From: Selenomonadales bacterium
Lineage (GTDB): Bacteria > Bacillota > Negativicutes > Sporomusales > UBA7701
Direction: 5' to 3'
NCBI GenBank assembly: GCA_018434945.1
Contig: JAHDOI010000024.1
Coordinates: forward strand, 1-64,000
DNA length: 64,000 bases
Each line of letters starts with the position of its first letter. Positions within the stretch are counted from its first letter, which is position 1. Positions 7,587 to 16,089 of the stretch are shown here, piece after piece. The position numbers and the translations under genes were made by a program. A model generated the notes under the pieces. That model was not told where the DNA came from and did no database searches. It saw only the letters and a program-made list of their open reading frames with translations.

Positions 7587-8933
7587 TTATTCAGTACGAG
7601 CCCGGCAGCGCGTCTCCTTGATCAGCAGCGTCAGCGCCAGCCCCACGGCCAGCGTCGCCGCGCACAGCCAGAACGCGCTCTGCCAGGCCTCTGCCGGGTA
7701 AACCTTCACCCCGTTCTCGACCGCCCCCTGCCAGTGCACATCAAGCACCCAGCCGAAAAGCGGCTGCATCAGCGCCGCGCCCACGAACGGTCCCGAATTG
7801 GTGATCCCGGCCGCGATGCCGGTCATATGCGGCAGATTCACCTCGCGCACGCAGGCCACCGAGATGGTGAGCCCCGACACCCCCAGACCGATCGCCAGAG
7901 CGATGGGGTAAACGGCCCACACCGGCGGCCTGCCGCCGTTCCACACCGTCAGCGTCAGCCACACCGCCAGGAAAAGCGCTGTCGCCACGGTGAACGGCAG
8001 CCGCCTGTACCCGAGCCGGTCCGAAAAAAAGCCGACCAGCGGCCCGCCGATCATGTTGCCGGCCACGACCAGCAGCATCAGATTGGACGCCTCGACCCGC
8101 GACATGCCGTACACCTGCATGAAATACGGCACACCCCACACGCCGAGGAACGACATGAACACCCCGTAAATCGCGACCGCCGCCAAAAACGGCGGCCAGG
8201 TGAAACGGTTGCCCAGCACCGCCCCGATGCACGCCGCCACACTGTCCCGGGCCGTCACCGTCGCCGCCGGCGCCCCGCCCTCGCGCTCCTCCACCGCCGC
8301 TATCGGCGGCAGCCCCACGTCGGCCGGGCGGTCGCGGATCGCCAGCCAGCAAACCGCCGCCATTCCCAGCGAATAAGCGGCGATTATATAAAACGCCGCC
8401 CGCCAGTCGAGCGCCTCCACCACGAACGCCAGCGGCGTCGCCGCCAGCAGCGAACCGGAGTTGCCCACAAGCACCGTCAGGCCGCCCATCGTGCCGAACT
8501 CCCGCAGCCGGAACCAATCGGCGTGGATCTTGATCAGGTTGATAAACAGCAGTCCGACCCCCACGCTCGACAAAAAGCGGCCGGCGTACAGGGCGCCCAT
8601 ACTCTCGCTCGCCCCGAACAGCACCGCGCCGGCCGTCGCGATCAGCAGCGCCAGCGTTATCGCCCGCCGCGGCCCCCAGAAATCGGCCAGGATGCCTGCA
8701 GGCACCTGCATAGCCGCGTACGTGTAAAAATAAATCGACGACAAGACCCCCAGCTCGGCCGCTCGTTCGATCGCAAAATCGCGCATCAGGCTGTCGGCCA
8801 CCACGCCGGTCGCCGTGCGGTGGAAATAAGCCGCCAGAAAAGCCAGCGCCACCGGCGCCCACACGATCCACCGCCGCCGCTCCAGCGCGCGCACCAGCGC
8901 CTGCCAGTCGCCCGTTCCCTTATCCTGCCCCAT
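7587..8933 (-). CDS. MFS transporter
   Basis: A 448-residue major facilitator protein with about twelve hydrophobic segments; YAAMQVPAGILADFWGPRR matches the loop 2-3 signature region, repeated more weakly in the second half (VGFFSDRLGYRR). ATG at 8933 has AGGAG about a dozen bases upstream. It is upstream of nothing in its own transcript, its stop lying against a family-A element. RidA and an AhpD-like gene follow in the 5' direction on the same strand and could share a transcript. Substrate cannot be predicted; the family resembles sugar-phosphate/organic-anion type MFS carriers. Confidence 0.88.
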   Translation of the reverse strand: MGQDKGTGDWQALVRALERRRWIVWAPVALAFLAAYFHRTATGVVADSLMRDFAIERAAELGVLSSIYFYTYAAMQVPAGILADFWGPRRAITLALLIATAGAVLFGASESMGALYAGRFLSSVGVGLLFINLIKIHADWFRLREFGTMGGLTVLVGNSGSLLAATPLAFVVEALDWRAAFYIIAAYSLGMAAVCWLAIRDRPADVGLPPIAAVEEREGGAPAATVTARDSVAACIGAVLGNRFTWPPFLAAVAIYGVFMSFLGVWGVPYFMQVYGMSRVEASNLMLLVVAGNMIGGPLVGFFSDRLGYRRLPFTVATALFLAVWLTLTVWNGGRPPVWAVYPIALAIGLGVSGLTISVACVREVNLPHMTGIAAGITNSGPFVGAALMQPLFGWVLDVHWQGAVENGVKVYPAEAWQSAFWLCAATLAVGLALTLLIKETRCRARTE

Positions 8934-9020
8934 CTGCCGCGCCAGCTCCTAACCCGTATATTGCTGCCATGCTTTCACTTCTCGGCCGGCAAGGGAATGT
9001 CCTGCCCTAACGGACGTATT

Positions 9021-9401
9021 TCAGCCCCGGCGGGCGATCATCTCGATCTCCACCCGGGCCCCCAGCGGCAGCGCCGCCACGCCCACCGTCGACCGCGCCG
9101 GATAAGGCGCCGCGAACTTCGTCGCGTACACCGCATTCATCGCCGCGAAATCGCCGATATCGGTCAGGAAAACGTTGACCTTCACAACATCGTCCAGCGT
9201 CATCCCGGCCGCCGCCAGCACATTCGCCAGATTCTCGAAGCACTGCTCCGTCTGGGCGCCCACGTCGCCGGCCACCAGCTTGCCCGTCTTGGGGTCGAGC
9301 GGCGTCTGCCCGGAAAGATATACGAATTCGCCGGCCGCCACCGCGTGCGAATACGGTCCGACCGTCGCGGCCCCCGCCGCGCTGAAAGCTGTCCTTGCCA
9401 T
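9021..9401 (-). CDS. ridA: RidA family enamine/imine deaminase
   Basis: A 126-residue member of the YjgF/YER057c/UK114 family, which hydrolyses reactive 2-aminoacrylate and related enamines released by PLP enzymes. The typical start (GPYSHAV), SGQTPLDPKTG, VNVFLTD and the end with P-AR-TVGVAALPLGARVEIE are intact, including the catalytic-pocket arginine. AGGAGGAG lies just before ATG. It is thirteen bases from the AhpD-like gene, so the two are probably co-transcribed. Confidence 0.94.
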   Translation of the reverse strand: MARTAFSAAGAATVGPYSHAVAAGEFVYLSGQTPLDPKTGKLVAGDVGAQTEQCFENLANVLAAAGMTLDDVVKVNVFLTDIGDFAAMNAVYATKFAAPYPARSTVGVAALPLGARVEIEMIARRG

Positions 9402-9414
9402 ATGAATACTCCTC

Positions 9415-10005
9415 CTAACGTTTATGGCTGAAATGGCCGCGGTTGGCCACCGGCTTGATCGTGCTCACCCAGCGGTTCGTGTAATTGAAAAACCCCGCCA
9501 CATAAGCCGCCTCCAGGATCTCGTGGTCGTTGAAGCCCACCGCCCGCAGCTTGTCGACCTGGTCGGTGTCGATCTCGCGCGGATACACCGTCACGAAAAA
9601 CGCGTAATCGCACAGCGCCCGCTGCTTCGGCGTCAGCTTCGCCGAGCGGTAATTATAGCTCAGCGTATCCACCCAGGCCGGGTCGTCCACCATCCCGCGC
9701 AGCGCGTCGGTGTGCGTCGTCAGGCAATACGCGCAGTTATTCGCCGCCGACACCACCAGCCCCATCATCTCCTTGTCGGCGTTCGACAGATAGCACGTCT
9801 CCGGCGTGAACAGCGACGCCTTGAAATCGAGAAATCCCTTGTACTGGTGCGCATTGAGCGGCAGCACCTTGAACAGATTATTGATAAACCCCCAGTTCTT
9901 CTCCTGAAAATCGGTGAACTTGTCGAAAACCTCCTGCAATTCGGCCGGCACCTCCGCCACGTTTGGCTTCTGCAGATACGAAAGCTGTTCGTCATACTTG
10001 GCCAC
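9415..10005 (-). CDS. AhpD-like peroxidase-related protein (carboxymuconolactone decarboxylase fold)
   Basis: A 196-residue protein of the AhpD/CMD superfamily. The redox motif CxxC with trailing histidine is present in NNCAYCLTTHTDALR (about residues 100-114), characteristic of the peroxidase-related subfamily. Such proteins reduce peroxides or relay electrons through the dithiol. ATG at 10005 with GGGGG upstream; ridA follows directly downstream. With OsmC nearby the region has a stress-defence flavour, though co-regulation is not shown. Confidence 0.88.
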   Translation of the reverse strand: MAKYDEQLSYLQKPNVAEVPAELQEVFDKFTDFQEKNWGFINNLFKVLPLNAHQYKGFLDFKASLFTPETCYLSNADKEMMGLVVSAANNCAYCLTTHTDALRGMVDDPAWVDTLSYNYRSAKLTPKQRALCDYAFFVTVYPREIDTDQVDKLRAVGFNDHEILEAAYVAGFFNYTNRWVSTIKPVANRGHFSHKR

Positions 10006-10113
10006 GTCAAAAACCCCCTCACATCATTTTCCATCTAATTCGACTAAAAATAGGGATTTCCTTTCTGTCCATCCTCCGGCCGCCCCCGAAAAAAAGCTCC
10101 CCGGATACGGCGC

Positions 10114-10142
10114 GTGACAAATCGGCATTTTTAGGATAAAAT
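10114..10142 (+). promoter_or_regulatory. Promoter of the acyl-CoA ligase gene
   Basis: GTGACA at 10114-10119 and TAAAAT at 10137-10142 are 17 bases apart, upstream of GAAAGGGG and ATG at 10180. Confidence 0.65.
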
Positions 10143-10179
10143 ACCCACATACGTTTGTTGAAAAAGAAAGGGGTTCAGG

Positions 10180-11680
10180 ATGCTTGTTCACCAGCTGATC
10201 TCCAGGGGAGCCGACGACACCGTCGCCTTCCACGGCAAAGAAAACCCTACCTATAAAGAGTTCCGCGCCCAGGTCGCCGCCTGGCGGGCCTTCCTCCACG
10301 CCAGCGGCGTCGGGGCGGGCGACAACGTCGGCCTCATCTCCCGCAACGCCGTCGAATTCGTCTACGGCTACATGGCCGTCGTCAGCCTCGGCGCCGTCGT
10401 CGTGCCGCTCAACTTCCAGCTCACCGCCAGGGAAATCGCCTACATCGTCAACGACGCCCGCATCCGCCACCTCATCACCGCCGAACCCCTCGACCTCGGC
10501 GCCGAGCTCGAGCGCTGCGGCTACCAGGGCAGCCTCGTCCAGCACCCCATCCCCGCCGTCAAGGCCAGGCTGGCCGCCGCGGCCTTCCCCCCCCGCCCCC
10601 GACGCCGACGCCGGCCTCGGGCCCGACAGCCACTGCGCCATCATCTACACCTCCGGCACCACCGGCAACCCCAAAGGCGCCGTCCTCAGCCACGGCAACC
10701 TCGTCGGCAACGCCGCCGCCTTCCGCGAGGCGCTGGCCGTCACCGCCGCCGACAACGTCCTGTGCGTCCTCCCCATGTACCACTGCTTCGCCTGGACGTG
10801 CGCCGTCCTCAACCCCCTCCTCTGCGGCGCCTCCATCACCGTCCTCGACGGCTTCACCCCCAAGGAAACCATCGCCGCCATCAAAGAATACGGCGTCACC
10901 GTAATGTACGGCGTCCCCCCCATGTACAACTTCCTTTCCCGCGCCGGCGAACCCGGCGACCTCGCCGGCGTGCGCATCTTCGTCTCCGGCGGCGCACCCC
11001 TGCCCGAAAAAGTCGCCAGGCAGTTCGAGGAAAAGCACGGCGTCCCCATCATCGAAGGCTACGGCCTCTCCGAAGCCTCGCCCGTCGTCACCCTTAACCC
11101 GCCGGCCAGGACGAAATACTACTCCATCGGCAAACCCCTGCCCGGCCTAGAAGTCAAAGTCGTCGGCCCGAAAGGCGAAACCCTCGCCCCCGGCGCCGTC
11201 GGCGAAATCGTCGTCAAAGGCCCCAGCGTTATGCAGGGCTACTACAACCTGCCGCTCGAAACCTCCCTCGCCCTGCGCGACGGCTGGCTGCACACCGGCG
11301 ACCTCGCCTACCGCGACACCGAAGGCTACTTCTTCATCGTCGACCGCCTCAAAGACCTCATCATCGCCAACGGCGAAAACATCTACCCCCGCGAGATCGA
11401 GGAACTGCTCTACGCCTACCCCGGCGTCACCGAAGCCGCCGTCATCGGCGTCCCCGACGAACTGCGCGGCCAGGCCGTGCGGGCCTACCTCGTCCTCGCC
11501 GAAGGCCACGTCCTCGACAAAAAGGCCATCCGCGAATACCTCGCCGCCAACCTCGCCGCCTATAAACTCCCTCGCGACTACATCGTCCTCGACGCCCTCC
11601 CCAAAAACCAGACCGGCAAGATCTTAAAGCGCGTCCTCCGCGACCAGGTCACCGCCGGCACAAGCGAACAGGTAGGCTAA
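10180..11680 (+). pseudogene. Acyl-CoA synthetase / AMP-dependent ligase, frameshifted at a C8 run
   Basis: A long-chain fatty acid-CoA ligase-type protein of about 500 residues split over two frames. The first 138 codons (MLVHQLISRGADDTVAFHGK...) are in one frame; from 10601 the homology continues in the next frame with YTSGTTGNPKGAV (AMP-binding loop), YGLSEAS, GWLHTGD and the catalytic-lysine motif NQTGKILKR. The break coincides with eight Cs at 10587-10594; seven would restore one frame. Everything else is intact, so this may be a recent mutation, a slippery phase-variable tract or a sequencing error rather than an old pseudogene. The gene has its own promoter and ribosome site. Confidence 0.9.
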
Positions 11681-11685
11681 TCAGC

Positions 11686-11857
11686 TTGCCGATAACGCCC
11701 CATCTGCGGCGTTGCTCCTCAGAGCGCTTGCTTGCGTACGTCCCAAGTACGCGGCGAGGCGCGCTCGCACCCTTTCGGGTATAAGCGATCACATCAACGC
11801 TAAAGCGTTGTGTGCCTGCTTATCCGGTGCGCCTTGCATCTGGAGCCTTCTCGGCAA
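11686..11857. repeat. Palindromic intergenic element, family A, copy 5 (inverted, long form)
   Basis: TTGCCGA (11686-11692) pairs with TCGGCAA (11851-11857), enclosing CCATCTGCGGCG...GCATCTGG. The core contains AACGCTAAAGCGTT inside TAAGCGATCACATC...GTGTGCCTGCTTA. The left arm begins six bases after the ligase stop codon. Confidence 0.83.
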
Positions 11858-11877
11858 CCTGGGTTAATCAGCATTAC

Positions 11878-11911
11878 AAAAGCCTGAACCTTTGTTGGTT
11901 CAGGCTTTTTT
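11878..11911 (+). terminator. Terminator between convergent genes
   Basis: AAAGCCTGAACC pairs with GGTTCAGGCTTT across TTTGTT and ends in six Ts. It serves the ligase on the plus strand and, with its A-run, probably the DUF6141-like gene on the minus strand. Confidence 0.9.
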
Positions 11912-11920
11912 CGTTATGGT

Positions 11921-12442
11921 TCACTTATCGCCCGGCCGCGGCACGACCCTGTCCAGCGCCGCCACGAACTCCTCCGCCCGCTGCGTGCCGATCAGGATGC
12001 GCTTGCCGCCCTCGAGCACGAACTGCACGCCCCTGTCGCCGCTCACATTGTAGGCGTCCCCGCCCCGCCCCGAGCGTATGCCCCAGCCGCCGTACTCCAC
12101 CAGCGGGCGGTAAGTGCGCGCCTCATACGCGCGGATATACGCCGGCGGCAGCACGCGGAACGTGAAATGGAACGGCGCGAACCTAAAATGCACCCCCGCC
12201 GGGCTCACCACCGTCACCAGCCGCAGCTGGCGGAAGAACACCGGCATGCCGATGCCGCCCGCCAGCCAGATGACGGTCAGCATCACATCCGAAGCCGGGT
12301 TGTCGCCGAACGGGCGCCCCATGACCACCTGGCTCGCGAACCCGTACCACGCTATCCCGGCCGTGGCCACGATCACCAGCCACAGCCACCGCTGGCGGAA
12401 ATACTGCTCCTCGCGGAAAATCGCCCCCACCGGCTCATTCAT
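11921..12442 (-). CDS. DUF6141-like membrane protein
   Basis: A 173-residue protein with two N-terminal hydrophobic helices (WLWLVIVATAGIAWYG and VMLTVIWLAGGIGMPVFF) and a soluble C-terminal domain ending in a PH-like strand pattern (GVQFVLEGGKRILIGTQRAEEFVAAL). The opening FREEQYFRQRWLW is what I associate with DUF6141; the function of that family is unknown. ATG at 12442; it is 30 bases beyond the start of the next gene downstream on the same strand, suggesting a shared transcript with the exported protein at 12473. Confidence 0.7.
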   Translation of the reverse strand: MNEPVGAIFREEQYFRQRWLWLVIVATAGIAWYGFASQVVMGRPFGDNPASDVMLTVIWLAGGIGMPVFFRQLRLVTVVSPAGVHFRFAPFHFTFRVLPPAYIRAYEARTYRPLVEYGGWGIRSGRGGDAYNVSGDRGVQFVLEGGKRILIGTQRAEEFVAALDRVVPRPGDK

Positions 12443-12472
12443 ATAGCGAGCATCCTTTCAGAAAACCCTGTC

Positions 12473-13033
12473 TCATCTCAGCGTCAGCGAATCCATGACC
12501 TTCCTCGCCGCCGCCAGATACCGCCCGTACTCCGCCTCCTCGGCCGTGTAGGTCACCACGAAGGCCCTGCCCCCGGCGACCGTCATCGCCTGCAGCACAT
12601 GGAGGTTATAACCGTCCTGCCGGCAGGTGAACTCCACCAGCTTCGCCGGCCGCCCCGCCAGGGTGAATTTGCTCCGCCCCTTCAGCGTGAATTCCGGCAT
12701 GAACGCCGCCAGGTTGGCCAGGCCGAGCTCCTCGTAACCGTCGAGAGTCAGCCCCGGGTGGGCGGCCAGGTCCTCGACGATGACGTTCACATTCTCGCTG
12801 AACCTGTCTCCGGCCGAGATCAGCGGCGAATGGAAAGCGACCGTCGTCTCCGCCGCCCCCTCGACCACCTGCCACTTCGCGGGATACAGCGCCGTGAATC
12901 CATGCTCCTCGTTGTCGTAAACGGCGAACGCCCCCTGCGCCTTCTTGGCGCCGGCGTCGGCGGGAGCGGCGGCGGCCGTCAGCGGCAGCGCCAGCGCCGC
13001 GGCGAGCAGCAAAGCGGTGAAGAGCTTATTCAT
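12473..13033 (-). CDS. Exported PsbP/DcrB-like protein, paralog 1
   Basis: A 186-residue protein with a Sec signal peptide (MNKLFTALLLAAALALPLTA, cleavage near AAA). The mature part has the PsbP/DcrB (DUF1795) pattern: YDNEEHGFTALYPAKWQV, then a domain of strands ending AARKVMDSL. ATG at 13033 has AGGAGGG upstream; the longer open frame is ignored for lack of a ribosome site. A close paralog follows upstream at 13166-13729, the two sharing YPA-W, VAFHSPL, NVHVIVED-like and RPA-L-E-T stretches. Located outside the cytoplasmic membrane; role unknown. Confidence 0.8.
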   Translation of the reverse strand: MNKLFTALLLAAALALPLTAAAAPADAGAKKAQGAFAVYDNEEHGFTALYPAKWQVVEGAAETTVAFHSPLISAGDRFSENVNVIVEDLAAHPGLTLDGYEELGLANLAAFMPEFTLKGRSKFTLAGRPAKLVEFTCRQDGYNLHVLQAMTVAGGRAFVVTYTAEEAEYGRYLAAARKVMDSLTLR

Positions 13034-13111
13034 ACGAAACCCTCCTGTAGGCAAGATACGGAAAACTGCTGCTTCTAGTATAGCCCGTTTCCCCCTCCGG
13101 CCGCAACACGA

Positions 13112-13148
13112 AAAGGCAGCCCGCGCCCTCCCGGCGCCGGCTGCCTTT
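13112..13148 (-). terminator. Terminator between the two PsbP-like genes
   Basis: AAAGGCAGCC (13112-13121) pairs with GGCTGCCTTT (13139-13148) with an inner GC-rich stem, and the minus-strand side ends in TTTT. The two paralogs are therefore separate transcripts. Confidence 0.85.
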
Positions 13149-13165
13149 GTTCTTTCGTCGCGGCA

Positions 13166-13729
13166 CTACTTTATCGCCACCGATGCGAGGACCCGCCGCG
13201 CCGCCGGCAGATGCTTGTCGTAGCTGCCCTCCTCGGCCACATACGTTATCAGGAAGGCTTTGCCGTCCGCTATCGTCACCGCCTGCAGGAAACGGAGCCG
13301 GAAATCCCCCCGCCTGCCCGTGTATTCGATCAGCCTCGCCGGCCGGCCGGACACGGTATCGCCCTTGTTCCCGACCAGGCGGAAATCTTCCAGCGCCGCC
13401 GGCAGCTTGGCTATGCCGCTCGCCGCGTAGGCCTCGGCGGTCAGCCCCGGCTGGCCGGAAACATCCTCGACGATGACATGGACATTGTCGTTGTACTTGT
13501 CCTCGGCCGACTCCAGCGGCGAATGGAAAACAACGGCGACCCCGCGCACGTCTTCGAGCGTCTGCCACCTGGCCGGATACTCCGCCTTCAGCCCCAGGGC
13601 CGCGTTCTCGTACGCCGCGAAGCCATCCTTCGTCTCCCCGGCGTCCTTCTTCGACGCGGCGAAATAAGCGAAGGCGCTCACCAGCACCACGAATACCAGC
13701 AAAACCACGAAAAGCCTTTTTATACTCAT
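13166..13729 (-). CDS. Exported PsbP/DcrB-like protein, paralog 2
   Basis: A 187-residue paralog of the preceding gene: N-terminal helix (KRLFVVLLVFVVLVSAFAYF) that may be a signal anchor since no clear cleavage site follows, then YENAALGLKAEYPARWQTLE, VVFHSPLESAEDKYNDNVHV and RRVLASVAIK. ATG at 13729 with GGGGAA ten bases upstream. A tandem duplication is the simplest origin. The different N-terminus (anchor versus cleavable signal) suggests different locations for the two copies. Confidence 0.78.
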   Translation of the reverse strand: MSIKRLFVVLLVFVVLVSAFAYFAASKKDAGETKDGFAAYENAALGLKAEYPARWQTLEDVRGVAVVFHSPLESAEDKYNDNVHVIVEDVSGQPGLTAEAYAASGIAKLPAALEDFRLVGNKGDTVSGRPARLIEYTGRRGDFRLRFLQAVTIADGKAFLITYVAEEGSYDKHLPAARRVLASVAIK

Positions 13730-13811
13730 TCCCTGTGCATTCCCCTGTCGAGCAACATATTTATCGCAGTTTCTAGTATAGCCTGTCTCGCTACCCGCCG
13801 CAAGGAAATAC

Positions 13812-13846
13812 AAAAAGACCGGCTCCGCTTGGGGGGAATCGGTCTT
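13812..13846 (-). terminator. Terminator after the zinc-ribbon gene
   Basis: AAGACCG (13815-13821) pairs with CGGTCTT (13840-13846); on the minus strand TTTTTG follows the stem. Confidence 0.75.
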
Positions 13847-13902
13847 AAGGTTAAGCCCGCCGCAGATATTGACCCATTACCGGTTTTCCTTTTCTGGCCG
13901 CA

Positions 13903-14109
13903 CTAAATACCGCTGGCAATCTGCGCGGCCAGTTTCACCAACCGCGCAATACCCCTTTTAGTTCCGCAGCGATAAGTATAAATTACACAACCGCATTTCT
14001 TACACCGCGTAAAATAGCGCCTTTTATCCATCCCTGCGGGAGTAGCATCCACATCCTCAAACATTTTACTCCCGCACGGGCATTTTTCTTTTTGCAACAC
14101 ATCGCGCAT
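13903..14109 (-). CDS. Small zinc-ribbon-like protein behind a c-di-GMP riboswitch
   Basis: A 68-residue basic protein with two cysteine pairs, CPCG (about residues 10-13) and CKKCGC (about 36-41), typical of a zinc ribbon. The C-terminal part (GTKRGIARLVKLAAQIASG) is an amphipathic basic helix. ATG at 14109 has GGAGGG upstream. The gene lies directly downstream of a class I c-di-GMP riboswitch with a terminator and has its own terminator, so it is a single-gene c-di-GMP regulon member. No family recognised. Confidence 0.78.
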   Translation of the reverse strand: MRDVLQKEKCPCGSKMFEDVDATPAGMDKRRYFTRCKKCGCVIYTYRCGTKRGIARLVKLAAQIASGI

Positions 14110-14120
14110 ATTATCCCTCC

Positions 14121-14236
14121 AAAAATTAAAAATGCCCGGCTGTTCCCCTGTTAGGAAGCAACCAGGCAGTCATAAGCTACAAAAAAACCCTTAGACCCAC
14201 GGCTTTGCGTCCTCACCTTTCGATGAGTTTGCCAAA
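14121..14236 (-). promoter_or_regulatory. Class I c-di-GMP riboswitch, copy 2, with overlapping terminator
   Basis: The minus strand has TTGGCAAAC, a GAAA-capped stem, GAGGACGCAAAGC, GTGGGTCTAAGGG and GACTGCCTGGTTGC. G precedes CAAAC as in c-di-GMP aptamers. The final GCCTGGTTGCTTCC (14154-14167) is complementary to GGGGAACAGCCGGGC (14133-14147), followed by a T-rich tract. Ligand binding would hold the first strand and prevent the terminator, so an ON switch is predicted. Confidence 0.93.
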
Positions 14237-14339
14237 GAATCTATATATTCGCAAATCATTACTATTAAATTATAGCGACTAATCATCGTATTTTCAATCC
14301 AATAATATCCTATTTTCGTCAACAACAAGCAACTTCCCC

Positions 14340-14801
14340 TCACTCACCCTCCCCCGCCGCCCTCCGCCGCAGGATAACCGTCCCTATCCCGGCCGGGTTC
14401 GGCCCCGCCTTCCCGGCCTCGACGAACCCGGCGTCGGCGTAAAGCTTCCGCGCCGCGGCGCCTGCGGGGCACGAAGCGTCGAAGGTCTGCACCGTCACCG
14501 GCCGGCCGGGGTCGCACTGCCCCAGGGCGAAAGCCAGCAGCGCCCTGCCGCAGCCCTTCCCCCTCGCCCGCGCCGCGACGGCCAGCCATTCTATCGCGTT
14601 TTCCTCCCCGGAGATCGCGATAACGCCCGCCAGTCCTTCTCCGTCGCGGATGCAGAACGCCTTCCTCGCCGCGATTATTTCCCTCACGGCCCGGATAAAG
14701 CCCTCTTCCCCGGCCATCGGCCCGAACAGCGGCTCTACCTCCCGGGCGAGCGCCAGCCATGCGTCGATATCGCCGGCCGTCACAAACCCGATATCCTTCA
14801 T
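14340..14801 (-). CDS. GNAT family N-acetyltransferase
   Basis: A 153-residue acetyltransferase. The acetyl-CoA loop appears as ARARGKGCGRALLAFAL (about residues 77-93), the A motif Q/R-x-x-G-x-G/A, and the last part has LYADAGF typical of the family. ATG at 14801 overlaps the stop of the gene at 14798 by four bases (ATGA), so the two are translationally coupled. Substrate unknown. Confidence 0.88.
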   Translation of the reverse strand: MKDIGFVTAGDIDAWLALAREVEPLFGPMAGEEGFIRAVREIIAARKAFCIRDGEGLAGVIAISGEENAIEWLAVAARARGKGCGRALLAFALGQCDPGRPVTVQTFDASCPAGAAARKLYADAGFVEAGKAGPNPAGIGTVILRRRAAGEGE

Positions 14802-15262
14802 CCCTCGCTACTCCCGTTTATTAACCCCTTCTCCCGCATAAACCCCACGGCGAACATCGCCGCGTCCACGCTGCGCGGCTCGCAGGCGTGCAGCGGCACC
14901 TCGGGGCCGAAGCCTTCGGGGCGCAGTTCGCGGCAGATCAGGCTGCCGAGCGTCGCGGTGAACCCCGCCGCGAAATCGCGGCACAGGTCGCCGATCTCCT
15001 CGTCGCTCAGCCCGCGCTCTGCACCGGCGATGCCGATATACATCAGTCCGCCCTCCACCAGCCCGCACTGCGCCCCGAACCCGCCCGCGCCGTGCAGCCC
15101 CGTGGCCGCCGCCACCACCTGCGGGTGGATGGTCCGCCCGTCCAGCTCCGCCAATATCGCCAGCACCGTCCGCGCGCAATTATCGTTCTCCTGCCAGTAA
15201 TGCCTCCGCACCTCACCGGCCACCCATTCCCTGATATCCAATTCGCTGACCTCCAACGTCAC
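14798..15262 (-). CDS. C_GCAxxG_C_C family redox protein
   Basis: A 154-residue protein with the spaced cysteines of this family: DNCARTVL (about residue 28), GFGAQCGLVEGG (about residue 65), LCRDF (about 98), LICRE and HACEP. The family binds a metal or disulfide and is common in anaerobic Firmicutes; its reaction is not established. The usual GCAGLG core is varied here (GAQCGLVEG). ATGA overlap with the GNAT gene downstream indicates an operon. Upstream is the repeat-rich stretch 15290-16010. Confidence 0.8.
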   Translation of the reverse strand: MTLEVSELDIREWVAGEVRRHYWQENDNCARTVLAILAELDGRTIHPQVVAAATGLHGAGGFGAQCGLVEGGLMYIGIAGAERGLSDEEIGDLCRDFAAGFTATLGSLICRELRPEGFGPEVPLHACEPRSVDAAMFAVGFMREKGLINGSSEG

Positions 15263-15289
15263 TTGATTTTTAAACGTTCTTCAACATCT

Positions 15290-15725
15290 CCCATGAAAAC
15301 CCTGCAAATCAACATACTATCTTCGCGCCTCTCCGTCCGCTAACAAAAACTAAGACTATAGGCAGAAGCGCGGCCGGGCCGTAGGTGCGGGGCGACTTTG
15401 CGGAGGGCGAATACGCGCCGTTGGCGTAGCTAGCCGGGAAGTGCGCCACTCTTAGCGCTTTAGCGGTTAGAGGGGCGGCCTACCCCTTGCGGGTACACAA
15501 ACGTACGCCCGTCCAGGGACGGACGGGCGAGGAGCCATCTGTCACGGACGACAGTTGGCGACGGTACGGCAGTGTCGGCGCGAGCCTTCGCCTTCCAGGC
15601 ATAAGCGATCACATCGCCGCTAAAGCGGCGTGTGCCTGCTTACGGCGCGTTCGCCCTGAGGACCGGAGCCCAAACCTACGGCCCGGCCGTGGAAGGAGAC
15701 GGGCCTCTCCACATCCCCCGCCCGA
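15290..15725. repeat. Palindromic intergenic element, family B, copy 1 (with flank shared with copy 2)
   Basis: CGGCCGGGCCGTAGGT (15371-15386) is the perfect complement of ACCTACGGCCCGGCCG (15674-15689). The core has GGGGCGACTTTGCGGAGG, GCGCCGTTGGCG, an insertion with CTCTTAGCGCTTTAGCGGTTAGAGGGG, GAGGAGCCATCTGTCACGG, CGATCACATCGCCGCTAAAG and GAGGACCGGAGCC. The 70 bases to its left (AAAACCCTGCAAATC..., AGGCAGAAGC) are shared with copy 2 at 17362-17440. No gene is seen here. Confidence 0.85.
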
Positions 15726-15990
15726 GTCGCATTGGGTTTGCCACACGCTGCGTCGGCGGTCTTACTAGGCTCGTCGCCGACGGCACCGCACCACCGCCAA
15801 ATTCACATCCATGTTCGATTGTCGCTTCTCGCCGCCGTCCATGGCGGCTCGTGCGGTGCTGCACCCGCAAGGGGCAGGCCGCAGTTCTAAGCGCTGAAGC
15901 GCTAAGAACTTGCGCACTTACCGGCTCCCTCGCCAAGTAGCTGCCGCCGCCTCGCTTCCGTGGCTGCACCCAAAACGCCTCGGGCTTTGG
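15726..15990. repeat. Palindromic intergenic element, family C, copy 1
   Basis: TTGGGT and GCCACACG near 15730-15750 pair with CGTGGC and ACCCAA near 15958-15972. The core, shared with copy 2 at 30396-30755, includes GTCGGCGGTCTTACT, CACCGCCAAA, ATGTTCGATTGTCG, CCGTCCATGGCGGCTCG, CCGCAAGGGGCAGGCCGC and the hairpin AGTTCTAAGCGCTGAAGCGC with TAAGAACT. Confidence 0.75.
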
Positions 15991-16089
15991 TTGCTACTTA
16001 GTCCCTAGCTTAATACTTATCAAGTTCGTCAAACACCTTTTCTGTGTAAAAATACCTATCAGGCTTACCAGGCTTTCTTAAATTTAGCG

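Noticed and set aside
15487-15969. Several 93-102 codon frames in the repeat cluster
   Set aside because: They lie wholly inside palindromic elements B1 and C1, read through their hairpins, and have no ribosome sites.
15290-15990. An insertion sequence or transposase remnant
   Set aside because: No transposase-like frame, no constant terminal repeats and no target duplication are visible; the arms vary between copies.
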